Shown: positions 8,924-18,319, counted from the stretch's first letter. The stretch: 64,000 nucleotides of DNA from JBCCGG01 sp039029395 (GCA_039029395.1 JBCCGG010000018.1:1-64000), one strand, 5' to 3'. Program-made: numbers and translations. The notes: generated from the sequence alone by a model not told the origin.

Positions 8924-10516
8924 ATGAAAGATTTTGAGATCCTCAAGCGACGCTTGAGAGACGGCACGATCGGCCGGCGGGACTTTCTCCAGGCCAGCAC
9001 GGCGCTAGGCCTGGCGGCTCTGGCGGGCCCGGTCCTGGCCGGCCAGGCCGAAGCGGCCGAGCCTAACAAAGGCGGCCACCTGCGCCTGGGCACTGCCGAA
9101 GGCTCGACCAGCGACACGCTCGACCCGGCGCCCGACTCCAGCGCCTTCATCACCATGCTGTCCTCGACCTATCTGAGCCAGCTGACCGAGGTCGACGCCG
9201 ACGGCAACCTCCAGCCCCAGCTCGCCGAGTCCTTCGAGGCCTCGGACGACGCCAAGCAGTGGGTCTTCAAGCTGAGGAAGGGCGTCGAGTTCCACGACGG
9301 CAAGCCGCTGGTTGCCGAAGACGTGGTGGCGACCATCAACCATCACCGGGGCGAGGACTCCAAGTCGTCGCTCAAGGCCTTCGCCAACCAGGTCGCCGAC
9401 ATCCGGGCCGACGGCGACCACCAGGTGATCATCGACCTGGTCGAAGGCAACGCCGACTTCCCCTTCGTGCTCTCCACCGGCGCCTTCTCGATCCTGCCCA
9501 GCAAGGACGGCCAGGCCCAAACCACCTCGGGCATCGGATCGGGCACCTACAAGCTGGACAACATCGAGCTTGGCGTGCGCGCCAACCTGACGCGCAACCC
9601 CAACGCCTTCAAGGACGACGTCGGGCACTTCGATTCCGCCGAAATCATCATCATCGCCGACGCCGCCGCCCGGCAGAACGCCCTGGTCTCCAACGAGGTC
9701 GACCTGATCGACAAGGTCGAGCTCAAGACCGCCCACCTGCTGGAGAAGAACCCCGGGGTCGAGGTGCTCGATTGCACCGGCACCCTGCACTACACCTTCC
9801 CCATGGACACCCGCCGGGCGCCGTTCGACGACAACAATGTGCGCATGGCCTTGAAGCATGCGATCGACCGCCAGGAGATCCTGGACAAGGTGCTGAAAGG
9901 CCACGGCGCGGTCGGCAACGACCACCCGATCTCGCCGGCCAACCGCTACTTCAACAGCGAGCTGCCGCCCCGGCCCTACGATCCGGACAAGGCCAAGCAC
10001 TATCTGAAAAAGGCCGGCCTGGACAATCTGCAGGTCGAGCTGAGCGCTTCCGAGGCGATCTGGAACGGCGCGCTGGATGCGGTCGTGCTCTACCGGGAGC
10101 AGGCCGCCAAGGCGGGCATCGACATCGTCGCCAACCGGGTGCCCAACGACGGCTACTGGTCAAACGTCTGGATGAAGCACCCTTGGGCGGCCAGCTATTG
10201 GAGCGGCCGGCCGACCGAGGACTGGATGTTCTCCCAAGGCTATGCGGATGATTCCAGCTGGAACGAGACCTTCTGGAAGAACGACCGCTTCAACAGCCTG
10301 CTGCGTGCGGCGCGTGCCGAGCTCGACGACACCAAGCGCCGAGACATGTACTGGGAGATGCAGGCCCTGGTGCGCGACGACGGCGGCGCCCTGGTGCCGC
10401 TCTTCGCCAACCACGTCATGGCCTACAAAAAGGACCGGGTCGGCCCGACCCAGAAGGTCGCCTGCAACTGGAACCTGGACGGCTACAAGCTGATCGAGCG
10501 CTGGTCGAGCGCCTGA
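8924..10516 (+). CDS. ABC transporter substrate-binding protein, family 5 (DppA/OppA type), Tat-exported
   Basis: A 530-residue extracellular solute-binding protein of family 5. The N terminus has a twin-arginine signal (GRRDFLQAS, then ALGLAALAGPVLA), so it is probably exported folded. The body has the usual landmarks: LAESFEASDDAKQWVFKLRKG (residues near 80), FHDGKPLVAEDVV, and RMALKHAIDR-type segments. The family binds peptides and many other small solutes. No permease or ATPase genes follow, so it is an orphan here and must share a transporter or act as a sensor. The ATG at 8924 is preceded by GAGGAGG. The gap of 96 bp after the MttB gene and the shared direction suggest one transcript. 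Confidence 0.9.
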   Translation: MKDFEILKRRLRDGTIGRRDFLQASTALGLAALAGPVLAGQAEAAEPNKGGHLRLGTAEGSTSDTLDPAPDSSAFITMLSSTYLSQLTEVDADGNLQPQLAESFEASDDAKQWVFKLRKGVEFHDGKPLVAEDVVATINHHRGEDSKSSLKAFANQVADIRADGDHQVIIDLVEGNADFPFVLSTGAFSILPSKDGQAQTTSGIGSGTYKLDNIELGVRANLTRNPNAFKDDVGHFDSAEIIIIADAAARQNALVSNEVDLIDKVELKTAHLLEKNPGVEVLDCTGTLHYTFPMDTRRAPFDDNNVRMALKHAIDRQEILDKVLKGHGAVGNDHPISPANRYFNSELPPRPYDPDKAKHYLKKAGLDNLQVELSASEAIWNGALDAVVLYREQAAKAGIDIVANRVPNDGYWSNVWMKHPWAASYWSGRPTEDWMFSQGYADDSSWNETFWKNDRFNSLLRAARAELDDTKRRDMYWEMQALVRDDGGALVPLFANHVMAYKKDRVGPTQKVACNWNLDGYKLIERWSSA

Positions 10517-10534
10517 TCCGAACGGCCGGCGCCC

Positions 10535-11317
10535 ATGGGCCGGGAGAGCCAGTACAGCCGGGCGGTCGTGGACTCCATGGAGGAGATCTTCGGCAAGGGT
10601 TTCCTATCGCCCGGCGGGCCCGAGGAGATCGCGCGGATCTTCGATGGCCTGGATCTCACCGGCCTGCGGGTGCTGGATTGGGGCTGCGGCCTGGGCGGGG
10701 CGACCATGGCCCTAGCCCGCGACCTGGGCGCCGGTCAGGTGCTCGGCATCGACGTGGACGAAGGCAACCTGGCTCACGCCAAGGCCAACATCGATGCCGC
10801 GGGTCTGACCGAGCCCATCGCGCTGCAACTGGTCGAGCCGGGCCCCTTGCCCTTGGCGGACGGCGACTTCGACGTGGTCTTCACCCAGGCCGCGCTGTGC
10901 CACATCGACGACAAGGCGGCCGTGCTCAGCGAGTATCACCGTGTGCTGAAGCCGGGCGGCCGCCTGGTCGCCAGCGACTGGATGACCGGCCACGACGGTC
11001 CGCTCTCCAAGGCCTATCACCAGTGGGACGAGGTGCTGCGCCAGGAGGGCCTCATCTTCTTCTTCAAGAGCGTGGCGCACCACGAAAAGGCGTTGGCCGA
11101 AGCCGGCTTCACCGAGATCGCGATCACCGACAACAGCGCGCACACCGGGGCGCTGGCCCGGGATTTCTTGGACCATATCGAGGGCGCCGGCCAAACGACC
11201 TTGCTGGGCAGCCTGGGCGATGACGGTTACGAGCGTTTCCTGCTGCGCGCCAACGCTCGGATCGAGGCGCTCGACTCGGGCGACCTACGGCTTTGCCATC
11301 TGCGGGCGCGGACCTGA
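10535..11317 (+). CDS. SAM-dependent class I methyltransferase
   Basis: A 260-residue methyltransferase. Motif I is VLDWGCGLGGATMALA (near residue 50), followed by LGIDVDEGNLAHAKAN and motif IV-like FDVVFTQAALCHIDDKA; motif V is EYHRVLKPGGRL. The N-terminal GKGFLSPGG recalls phosphoethanolamine and sarcosine/dimethylglycine N-methyltransferases, so an amine substrate is plausible but unproven. It starts 18 bp after the binding-protein gene, so the two are probably cotranscribed. Its stop codon abuts the stop of the convergent gene at 11318 with no gap. Confidence 0.8.
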   Translation: MGRESQYSRAVVDSMEEIFGKGFLSPGGPEEIARIFDGLDLTGLRVLDWGCGLGGATMALARDLGAGQVLGIDVDEGNLAHAKANIDAAGLTEPIALQLVEPGPLPLADGDFDVVFTQAALCHIDDKAAVLSEYHRVLKPGGRLVASDWMTGHDGPLSKAYHQWDEVLRQEGLIFFFKSVAHHEKALAEAGFTEIAITDNSAHTGALARDFLDHIEGAGQTTLLGSLGDDGYERFLLRANARIEALDSGDLRLCHLRART

Positions 11318-11920
11318 TTAGAGTTGCCGGCCGATTTTCTCGTCGCCGAGGTTGATGCCCAGGCCGTTGATCAGGCGCACCCAGTAGGCGAAGCAAGCCG
11401 TCGCCTGGACCGCCTCGAGGATCTCCACGTCGCGGACGCCGGCGGCGCGCAGAGGGTCCAGATCGGCCCGGGTCATGTCCTGGGGGCGGAGCGCCAGCTT
11501 CTCGCCGAACTGGAGGAGGGCGGCGTGCTTTGGGGTGAAGAGGTCGCAAGCGAGATCGTGGCGGCGCAGGGCCGCCAGCATGGCCAGGCCCCGGGGCCGG
11601 TCGTCCATCAGCCGGAGGAAGTTCTCCCCATGGTTGGCAAGGGCATAGCCGCAGTCGGCCAGAAGCGCCACCTGGGTCGACAGGAGCTCAAGGAACCAGT
11701 CTTCGAGCGCGTTCTCCGGGTCGTGCAGCACCGCCCGGTAGTGCAGATCGGCCCAGCGCACCGGGCCGGGCCTGAGCGAGCAGGCTCGGTAGAGGTTGTG
11801 CACCCGGCCGTGAATCGCGGTCAGCTCGCCGTAGAGCTCGGCCAATTGCCCTTGGGCGGCCTCGGGGGCCACAGTCTCGATCCAGCAGGGCGCGGACGGC
11901 TTGGGCACTTCTTCGGTCAT
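11318..11920 (-). CDS. AhpD-like / carboxymuconolactone decarboxylase family protein
   Basis: A 200-residue helical protein of the peroxidase-related AhpD-like group. The family usually has a CxxC redox pair followed by AxHG. Here the segment reads LADCGYALANHG, so the second cysteine is alanine and disulfide redox chemistry is doubtful. The C-terminal segment ATACFAYWVRLINGLG matches the family pattern. It points against its neighbours, tail-to-tail with the methyltransferase and divergent from the aminotransferase at 12021. Substrate unknown. Confidence 0.75.
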   Translation of the reverse strand: MTEEVPKPSAPCWIETVAPEAAQGQLAELYGELTAIHGRVHNLYRACSLRPGPVRWADLHYRAVLHDPENALEDWFLELLSTQVALLADCGYALANHGENFLRLMDDRPRGLAMLAALRRHDLACDLFTPKHAALLQFGEKLALRPQDMTRADLDPLRAAGVRDVEILEAVQATACFAYWVRLINGLGINLGDEKIGRQL

Positions 11921-12020
11921 TTTGCGCGGATCCCTTTTCGGTCATTGAACGTGCGGCGAAAGGCTGGCTATTGTAGCCGCGAAAAGGGAAAAAGGCCCGA
12001 CAAATGAAGGGGAGTTCGCC

Positions 12021-13109
12021 ATGAACGTGACGGCACAGCCGGGCTTGCGGGAGATCGGCTATTACATGGTCGGCATCTCGAAGCTGCCGGGCTTCGATCG
12101 GGTGATCAAGCTCTCGTCCAACGAGTCGGCGCTCGGCGCCAGCCCCAAGGCCTTGGAGGCGGCGGCCCAGGCAATCGCCCATTCCCACCTCTATCCCGAG
12201 GTCGACACCGAGTGCCTGGAAGAAGCGATCGCCGCGCGCTTTTCCCTGGACGCCGGCCGCATGGCCTTCGGCCCCGGCTCGGACGAGCTTTTGACCCGCA
12301 TCGTCAACGCCTATGCCGGGCCCGGCGACGAGGTGGTGCACTCCAAGAACGCCTACATGCAGTTCCCGATCTACGCCAAGCTGGCCGGCGCCACGCCGGT
12401 CGCCGCAGCCGACGAGGACCTCCACTACTCGGTCGACGCCCTGCTCGCCTGCGTCACCGAGCGCACCAAGATCGTCATCGTCGCCAACCCCGATAATCCC
12501 TCGGGCACCCACCTCTCGGGCGCCGAGCTGCGCCGGCTGCACGCCGGGCTGTCGCCCGGGACCCTGCTCTTGATCGACGCCGCCTATGAGGAGTACGCCC
12601 TGGAGGCCGATTACGAATCCGGCACCAAGCTGGTCGAGCAGTTCGACAACGTGGTGGTGACCCGAACCTTCTCGAAGATCTTCGGGCTCGCGGGCTTGCG
12701 CCTGGGATGGTGCTACGGCAGCCGGGAGATGGCCGATCTCCTGACCAAGATCGGCCCCTCCTTCCCGGTCAACGCCGCGGCTCAAGCAGCCGGCGTCGCG
12801 GCGATCGAGGACCGCGCCCATTTCGATCGGGTGCTGGCCCACAACGCAAAATGCATCAAGGACTTCTCCCAGGCGCTAAACGACATGGGCCTCAAGGCCT
12901 ACCCGAGCCAGACCAACTTCGTGCTGGTCGCCTTTCCCGATGGGCTCGGCGTTTCGACCGAAGCGGTCGATGGGCACCTCAAGGCGAACGGCATCATCCC
13001 CCGGCGCTTCGCGGTGCCCGATTTCGCCGACAAGCTGCGCTTCACCATGGGATTGGAGTGGGAGATGGAGAAAACCGCCGAGGTGCTGGGCGATTTCCTG
13101 CGCCGATAG
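12021..13109 (+). CDS. HisC-like class I/II aminotransferase (PLP-dependent)
   Basis: A 362-residue fold-type I aminotransferase, closest in layout to histidinol-phosphate aminotransferase. The PLP lysine is Lys219 in RTFSKIFGLAGLRLGW; NPDNPSG (residues 156-162) and LIDAAYEEY are the cofactor-binding landmarks. HisC homologues outside his operons often act on aromatic or other amino acids, and no other his gene is here, so a catabolic aminotransferase is more likely than histidine synthesis. An AAGGGGAG ribosome site precedes the ATG. The next gene begins 9 bp after the stop, so they form an operon. Confidence 0.85.
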   Translation: MNVTAQPGLREIGYYMVGISKLPGFDRVIKLSSNESALGASPKALEAAAQAIAHSHLYPEVDTECLEEAIAARFSLDAGRMAFGPGSDELLTRIVNAYAGPGDEVVHSKNAYMQFPIYAKLAGATPVAAADEDLHYSVDALLACVTERTKIVIVANPDNPSGTHLSGAELRRLHAGLSPGTLLLIDAAYEEYALEADYESGTKLVEQFDNVVVTRTFSKIFGLAGLRLGWCYGSREMADLLTKIGPSFPVNAAAQAAGVAAIEDRAHFDRVLAHNAKCIKDFSQALNDMGLKAYPSQTNFVLVAFPDGLGVSTEAVDGHLKANGIIPRRFAVPDFADKLRFTMGLEWEMEKTAEVLGDFLRR

Positions 13110-13118
13110 GAGGAACCG

Positions 13119-14198
13119 ATGGACTCACAGCAAAGGGCCGGCGCGCTCAACCTGCTGACCAACTGCGCGGCGCTGAAGGCCGGCGAGACCGTGCTGCTGG
13201 TGCGCGAGGACCCGGCCTATGGCTACTTCGACGCCGCCGCGCCCGATGCGGTTGAGCAGACCGCCCGGGAGATCGGCGCCGAGGTCTTCTCGCTGACCAC
13301 CCGGCGGATTGACGGGCCGGAACAAGTGCCCGCGCTGCTCAAGGCGGCCATGGAGACGGTCGATCACACGATCTTCTTCAACCGCATTGGCGACCAGATG
13401 CGCTTCAAGCCCCTGCCCGGCCCGGGCAGCAAGACGATCTGCTACGCGCTCGACGGAGAGACCCTGGGCCACGCCTTCTGCACAACGCACCACGGGCTCT
13501 ACACGGAACTGCTGCGGCGCTTCCAGGAAGAGATCGACGAGACGACGCGCTGGCGCATCACCTGCCCGATGGGCACGGAGCTGGAGGGCGAGAGCGATCC
13601 GCCGCCGCCGGCCAAACGCGGCCAGGGGGACTTCACGCTCAACCTCTTTCCGGTCACCACCTTTCGGCCGATCCCCTGCGATCGTATGTCGGGCCAGGTG
13701 GTGCTCAAGCGCTGGGTCAACGGCACCAACACCCACCGCTACGAGCCCGAAGTGCTCCGCTTCGAGGGCGCGGTAACGGTTTTCATCGAGCAGGGCCGCA
13801 TCCGCGACTTGGACGGCCCGCCAGAGGCGGTCGAGGCTCTGCGCCGCCACGGGCGGATGGTCGGCGAAAAGTTCGGCCAAGACCCCGGCCTCGTCCACTC
13901 CTGGCACGGCGGTATCAATCCCAAAACCGCCTACCCGGGCAAGGCCGTGGACGATCCGGTGCGCTGGGCCGGCGTGGTCTTCGCCAGCCCCCGCTACCTG
14001 CACTTCCACACCGCGGCCGACTACGCGCCCGGCGAGATCTCCTGGCACATCATCGACCCGACCGTGACGTTCGACGGCCAAGTTTATTGGCAAAACGGTC
14101 GCTTTTCGTACTTGGAGCGCCCCGAGGTCAAGGCCCTGACCGACGACTTCAAGGGCTCAAACGGGGCCTTCAAACCGATCGACGAGATCGGGCTTTGA
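13119..14198 (+). CDS. M29 aminopeptidase / NicX-like metal-dependent protein
   Basis: A 359-residue protein of the aminopeptidase T (M29) fold. The same fold includes NicX, the iron-dependent 2,5-dihydroxypyridine ring-opening dioxygenase of nicotinate degradation. Possible metal-site landmarks are SWHGGINP (near residue 270), LHFHTA and HIIDPTVTFDG near the C terminus. I cannot tell peptidase from ring-cleaving oxygenase by eye. It follows the aminotransferase by 9 bp (GGAGGAACCG ribosome site), so the pair likely act on one substrate. It closes the plus-strand group that begins with the MttB-like gene. Confidence 0.7.
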   Translation: MDSQQRAGALNLLTNCAALKAGETVLLVREDPAYGYFDAAAPDAVEQTAREIGAEVFSLTTRRIDGPEQVPALLKAAMETVDHTIFFNRIGDQMRFKPLPGPGSKTICYALDGETLGHAFCTTHHGLYTELLRRFQEEIDETTRWRITCPMGTELEGESDPPPPAKRGQGDFTLNLFPVTTFRPIPCDRMSGQVVLKRWVNGTNTHRYEPEVLRFEGAVTVFIEQGRIRDLDGPPEAVEALRRHGRMVGEKFGQDPGLVHSWHGGINPKTAYPGKAVDDPVRWAGVVFASPRYLHFHTAADYAPGEISWHIIDPTVTFDGQVYWQNGRFSYLERPEVKALTDDFKGSNGAFKPIDEIGL

Positions 14199-14217
14199 GG
14201 TAACTAAGGCGTTTTAA

Positions 14218-14408
14218 ACCCAAAAAACCAAACACCAACCAGTGGGATCACTGAGGACGCAGAGGGGCCACAGAGAACACCGAGGATCTGTGCACGACCT
14301 TTTGAATGGGTCAAAATGGCCCAGCTAACTCGGTTTTTCTCCGTGATCTCTGTGGCCCCTCTGCGTCCTCTGTGATCACACTGGTTGTTTTTTGCATTGG
14401 TGTTTGGG
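14218..14408. repeat. Long imperfect inverted repeat
   Basis: The left arm (about 14218-14285) and right arm (about 14337-14408) pair over some 65 bp. The core is GGACGCAGAGGGGCCACAGAGA against TCTCTGTGGCCCCTCTGCGTCC, and the outer AAACACCAACCAGTG pairs with CACTGGTTG...GGTGTTTG with a few gaps. About 50 bp lies between the arms. It fills most of the 280-bp gap between the convergent genes ending at 14198 and 14480 and codes for nothing. It could be a bidirectional terminator or a MITE/REP-like element. Confidence 0.75.
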
Positions 14409-14479
14409 TTGTTGGGGCACATTGGTTTCTGCAGATTTCTCCACTTGGAGACTTCAGGGTAACATGTCCCCATAATTAA

Positions 14480-16072
14480 TCAGGGCAGCTTCGCAGGCGA
14501 CAGCGCTTCCTTGCCGAGAATCTTGTCGGCCGCTTTCTCGGCGATCATGATGGTCGGGCCGTTGAGGTTGGCGCTGATCACATTGGGCATGACCGAGGCA
14601 TCGACCACGCGCAAGCCCTCGATGCCCTTGACCTTCAAGTCCGGGTCGACCACGCGGCCAATCGCGCAGGTGCAGCTCGGGTGGTACTCGGTCTCGGCGC
14701 AGTCCCGGATGAAATCGTCGAGCGCCTGGTCGCTGACCGCCTCGGCGCCCGGCCGCGCCTCCGTGGCGGTAAGATTCGCCAAAGGCCCTTGGGCGACGAT
14801 CTCGCGGATTCGCGCGATGCCATCGCGGAACTCCGCCCGGTCGCGCTCGGTCGACAGGAAGTTGAAGCGGATCTCGGGCGCCGCCGTGGGATCGTCGGAC
14901 GCCAGGCGCACCGTGCCCCGGCTCTCCTGGCGCAGCTGTGAGAGGTGCACCGTGTAGCCCTCGGCCAGCAGCATGCCCTGATCCGAGTCGGTGAACATCA
15001 CCGGCGCCACGTGGATTTGCAGGTTGGAGCGGTTGACGCCGGGCGCGCCGCGAAACACGCCGCCGAGCTCGAAGATGCTCGAGGCGGCGATTCCGCCCCG
15101 GGTCAGAAACCACTCTATGCCGGCGGCGAACTGACGCAGCGGCGATTTGAGCCAGGCGATCGAAATGGGCTTGGTGGTGCGGTAGGTCAGCAGCACGTCG
15201 ACGTGGTCCTGCAGGTTCGCGCCGACCTGGGGCTGGTCCAGCACGACGGGGATCCCGCGATCGCGCAAGTGATCGGCCGGCCCAACGCCAGAAAGCATCA
15301 GGAGCTGGGGCGAGTTGATCGCGCCGCCGCTCAAGATCACCTCGCGGCTTGCGCGGATCTGCCGCCCGTCCTTCAGGGCCACGCCGACCGCCCGGCCCTG
15401 CTCGATCAGCACCCGGGCCACGTGGGTGTCGGTCATCAGGGTCAGATTGGGGCGCGCCAGGACCGGCAAAAGATAAGCGACCGCGGCGCTGCAGCGCTTG
15501 CCCTTCTTCTTGGTGCATTGCAGGCGTGCGAAGCCTTCCGCCTGGGCGCCGTTGAGGTCCTCGGAGATCGGGTGTCCAGCCCTGTCGGCCGCGGCCAGAA
15601 AGCCGTCGAAGATCGCGCTTTCCAGCCCCCCGGTTTCGACCGACAGGGGCCCCTTGTCGCCCCGGTAGCTATTGGCCCCGGTGTCGCTGGTCTCCGAGCG
15701 CCGGAAGTAAGGCAGACAGTCCCGGTAGCTCCAGCCTTCGGCGCCGACGTCGCGCCAGCCGTCATAGTCGTCCGGGTGGCCGCGCAGGTAGACCATGGAG
15801 TTGATCGCCGAAGAGCCGCCGATCACCTTGCCCCGGGGCACCGGGATGCGCCGGCCGGCCATCAGAGCCTCGGGTTCGCTCTGGTAGTTCCAGTTGATGC
15901 GCGGATCCTTGTAGGCCTTGTAAACGCCGGCCGGCATGGTGGAGTAGAGCCCCGGGCGGCGCGAGCCGGCTTCGATCACCAGCACCTTCAAGGCCGGATC
16001 GGCGCTCAGGCGGTTGGCCAGGACGCAACCGGCCGAGCCGGCGCCGACGATGATGACGTCGTATTCGCTCAT
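14480..16072 (-). CDS. GMC-family FAD-dependent oxidoreductase (choline dehydrogenase-like)
   Basis: A 530-residue GMC flavoenzyme. The FAD dinucleotide motif VIIVGAGSAGCVLANRLS begins at residue 5, followed by GMC signature 1 (PRGKVIGGSSAINSMVY) and signature 2 (GAINSPQLLMLSGVGP). Near the C terminus are the active-site His region YHPSCTCAIG and the FAD end segment ANLNGPTIMIAEKAAD. The family oxidises alcohols; the choline dehydrogenase label is general. I chose the ATG at 16072, four residues before the FAD fold, over a GTG at 16096. It is the last gene after the oligomer hydrolase (about 90 bp gap) and may belong to the sigma-54 operon, oxidising a hydroxylated product. Confidence 0.9.
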   Translation of the reverse strand: MSEYDVIIVGAGSAGCVLANRLSADPALKVLVIEAGSRRPGLYSTMPAGVYKAYKDPRINWNYQSEPEALMAGRRIPVPRGKVIGGSSAINSMVYLRGHPDDYDGWRDVGAEGWSYRDCLPYFRRSETSDTGANSYRGDKGPLSVETGGLESAIFDGFLAAADRAGHPISEDLNGAQAEGFARLQCTKKKGKRCSAAVAYLLPVLARPNLTLMTDTHVARVLIEQGRAVGVALKDGRQIRASREVILSGGAINSPQLLMLSGVGPADHLRDRGIPVVLDQPQVGANLQDHVDVLLTYRTTKPISIAWLKSPLRQFAAGIEWFLTRGGIAASSIFELGGVFRGAPGVNRSNLQIHVAPVMFTDSDQGMLLAEGYTVHLSQLRQESRGTVRLASDDPTAAPEIRFNFLSTERDRAEFRDGIARIREIVAQGPLANLTATEARPGAEAVSDQALDDFIRDCAETEYHPSCTCAIGRVVDPDLKVKGIEGLRVVDASVMPNVISANLNGPTIMIAEKAADKILGKEALSPAKLP

Positions 16073-16159
16073 GGACGGGCCGGCTCCATTCCACACGCGG
16101 CAAGGAAAAGCGCTCGCCGGCGAGTATCGTGGAGCGGCCCGTCAATGGCAACGGCACGC

Positions 16160-18286
16160 TCAGTCGGGGATCTTGACGGTCGCGTCCTCGAACAGGATCA
16201 AGTCGCCGGCCGGCGGCATCTGGGAGATCGCCGGCAGGTTGACCGCCTCGATCAGCGGCGGCACGTCGGCCAGAGTGAAGGGCGGGATCACGCCGCGCGG
16301 CACCGTGCGCACCACCTGGCTCGGCGGCAGGGGCGTGCCGTGCTTGAGGTGATCGTACATCAGGTCCAATCCCTGGAAGAGATAGTGATGGAGCGGGATG
16401 AACTTGTCGGAGAACAGCGGCGTATTGAACAGCACGTCCAGGATGGTCAGCGCGTCCAGATGGTGGGCATTTAAGACCTCGTAGTAGCGCAGATGGCTCG
16501 CCTCGCCCTCGACCAGCTTGTTGAGGCCAAAGTAGGGCCGGGAGGAGTGGTTGGGCGGCAGGATCGCATCCGCCCGACCGGTCACGAAGATCGCCGGCCG
16601 ACCGCCCAGGTCGCCACTCGCGCGGACTCGCGAAATGCTCCGGGCGATCCTGCGCGCGGCGGCCTTGTCACGGCCCTTCAACTTGGCGCCGGTCACCGGG
16701 TCGCGACCGGTCGCTAGGCCACGCAGGCAGAGCGAGCCGTCCAGGTTCAGGTCGGCCAGGCCGCTCGATGGCGAGATCGACTGGGCGTCCAGCCTGGGGC
16801 CGCCCAGGGAGTCGTGGTTGATGATGTTGACGCCGGCCGACGGCGGAATGCCGTTGCTGGTGCCGAAGAGGCCGGCTTCCGCCGCGGCGTCCAAGGCGAT
16901 CGGCGTGCCGGCGCCATCGGTTGCGCCGAAGCTGTAGCCGCAGAGGTTGTCCAGCACGCTGGCCCGGGCGTAGGCGTTGGCGTAGGTCACGGCGACACCC
17001 TGGACCGCCGAGATGCCGTAGTTCGAGGGCTGGGTGACGTTCTGCTCGGGCAGGAAGCCGTATGACTGGATGATCGCCTGGGCTTCCGTCGCCTGGTCGT
17101 CCAACGTGGCGCCGCTCAAGAGTCCCTTGTCGGCCAAGGCCTGGCAGCGCAGGGCGCTGCCCCCGGTGTTGAAGGGCGCGAGCGCGTTCTCCGGCGCCAG
17201 ATTGGCGCAACCCTGATAGAGGTGCAGCACCGTGGTATAGTCGTAAAGGCTGAGGCTGTGGCCGAAGAAGGGCGCACCCGACCCCTGCTGGATCGCAAAA
17301 GCGCCACCCGGCGCGGGGTTGACGTTGGGCTCGGAAACCGCGACGCCGTCGATCCAGCCGGCCTTGTCCTGCTCGGCCGCGCGCACCGCTGCGCCGCCGC
17401 CGTTGGAAACGCTTGAGGCGATCACGATCGTGGTTTTGGGCTTCACCTTCCCGGCGCAGTCAAGCTCGCCGTCGTCGCAGAGCGCATTGATCTGGGCGAA
17501 GGTGAATTGAATCGCGCGCAGCACACTAAGGCCCCAATGGGCTTCGGGATTGCGTTGGGAGTGGGCGTGCTTGTAGGCAAAGCGATTGGGCGTCGCCGCA
17601 TCGAAAGCCTGCCGTTTCTTCTCATTGACCTTGGCGGTGAAGTGAGAGGCCTTGCCGGCCTCCTCCGCGTCGACCCGCTCGCCGGTGATCAGCGACACGC
17701 TGTTGGTCGCCATGTTGTGGGCGCCGGTGCCCGTGCCCTTATCGGTATAGGCGACCGCGCAACCGCGCCTGAGGCCCCACTCGGCCGAGGTGCCGATCGC
17801 GCCGTAGACGCCGCGAGAGCCCGACGAGGCCGCGGTCACCATGCAGGCGTCGTGGGGATCGAAGCTGTCGGGCACCTGGGCCATGAGGGTGTGATTGGAC
17901 TTGCCCGAGCCGACGCGGGCAAAGGCGATGCACTCCCAGCCCGGCACCAGGCCCTCGCCGCCGGTGTCGTTGCCGTCGGCGTCGATGTTGGGCCCAAAGA
18001 GCGTGCCGTAGCCGCCGCCCGGATCGACCGGAACCAGAGCCCGGTAGTTGTTGTAGATCGCCAGGCGGCGCAGCTCGGCGGCCGTCGGGTTCGTGGGATC
18101 GACGGCGGCCGGCGCCGCGCCGAGCAGGCCGCTCGCGCCCAAACCGCCGGTCAGAAGATCGTCGGTCACGCCGTCGTAGTAGGTGCAGGCGACCTCGCCC
18201 TTGATGAAGCTAGGTTGCCCGGCCACCGCCGCAAGCGGCAGCAAGGCCAGGCCGAGCATGCCGATGGAGAGTGCGCGTAGGGTCAT
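16160..18286 (-). CDS. Secreted D-(-)-3-hydroxybutyrate oligomer hydrolase
   Basis: A 708-residue protein matching the 3-hydroxybutyrate-oligomer hydrolase family in length and layout. It has an N-terminal signal peptide (IGMLGLALLPLAAVA), the early segment FIKGEVACTYYDGVTDDLLT, and the nucleophile serine in SSVSNGGG (Ser294). Late segments AIFVTGRADAILPPNHSSRP and YYEVLNAHHLDAL probably hold the catalytic Asp and His. The family cuts short oligomers released from polyhydroxybutyrate into 3-hydroxybutyrate. The ATG at 18286 follows AAGGAGG; a longer start at 18316 would place that ribosome site inside the gene. It lies 33 bp after the CoA-transferase gene in the sigma-54 operon. Confidence 0.9.
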   Translation of the reverse strand: MTLRALSIGMLGLALLPLAAVAGQPSFIKGEVACTYYDGVTDDLLTGGLGASGLLGAAPAAVDPTNPTAAELRRLAIYNNYRALVPVDPGGGYGTLFGPNIDADGNDTGGEGLVPGWECIAFARVGSGKSNHTLMAQVPDSFDPHDACMVTAASSGSRGVYGAIGTSAEWGLRRGCAVAYTDKGTGTGAHNMATNSVSLITGERVDAEEAGKASHFTAKVNEKKRQAFDAATPNRFAYKHAHSQRNPEAHWGLSVLRAIQFTFAQINALCDDGELDCAGKVKPKTTIVIASSVSNGGGAAVRAAEQDKAGWIDGVAVSEPNVNPAPGGAFAIQQGSGAPFFGHSLSLYDYTTVLHLYQGCANLAPENALAPFNTGGSALRCQALADKGLLSGATLDDQATEAQAIIQSYGFLPEQNVTQPSNYGISAVQGVAVTYANAYARASVLDNLCGYSFGATDGAGTPIALDAAAEAGLFGTSNGIPPSAGVNIINHDSLGGPRLDAQSISPSSGLADLNLDGSLCLRGLATGRDPVTGAKLKGRDKAAARRIARSISRVRASGDLGGRPAIFVTGRADAILPPNHSSRPYFGLNKLVEGEASHLRYYEVLNAHHLDALTILDVLFNTPLFSDKFIPLHHYLFQGLDLMYDHLKHGTPLPPSQVVRTVPRGVIPPFTLADVPPLIEAVNLPAISQMPPAGDLILFEDATVKIPD

Positions 18287-18319
18287 GGTGTTCGCCTCCT
18301 TCTTGTTGTTGAGCATTTC

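Noticed and set aside
14945..16474. A 509-codon plus-strand frame
   Set aside because: It is antisense to the GMC and oligomer hydrolase genes and shows no domain.
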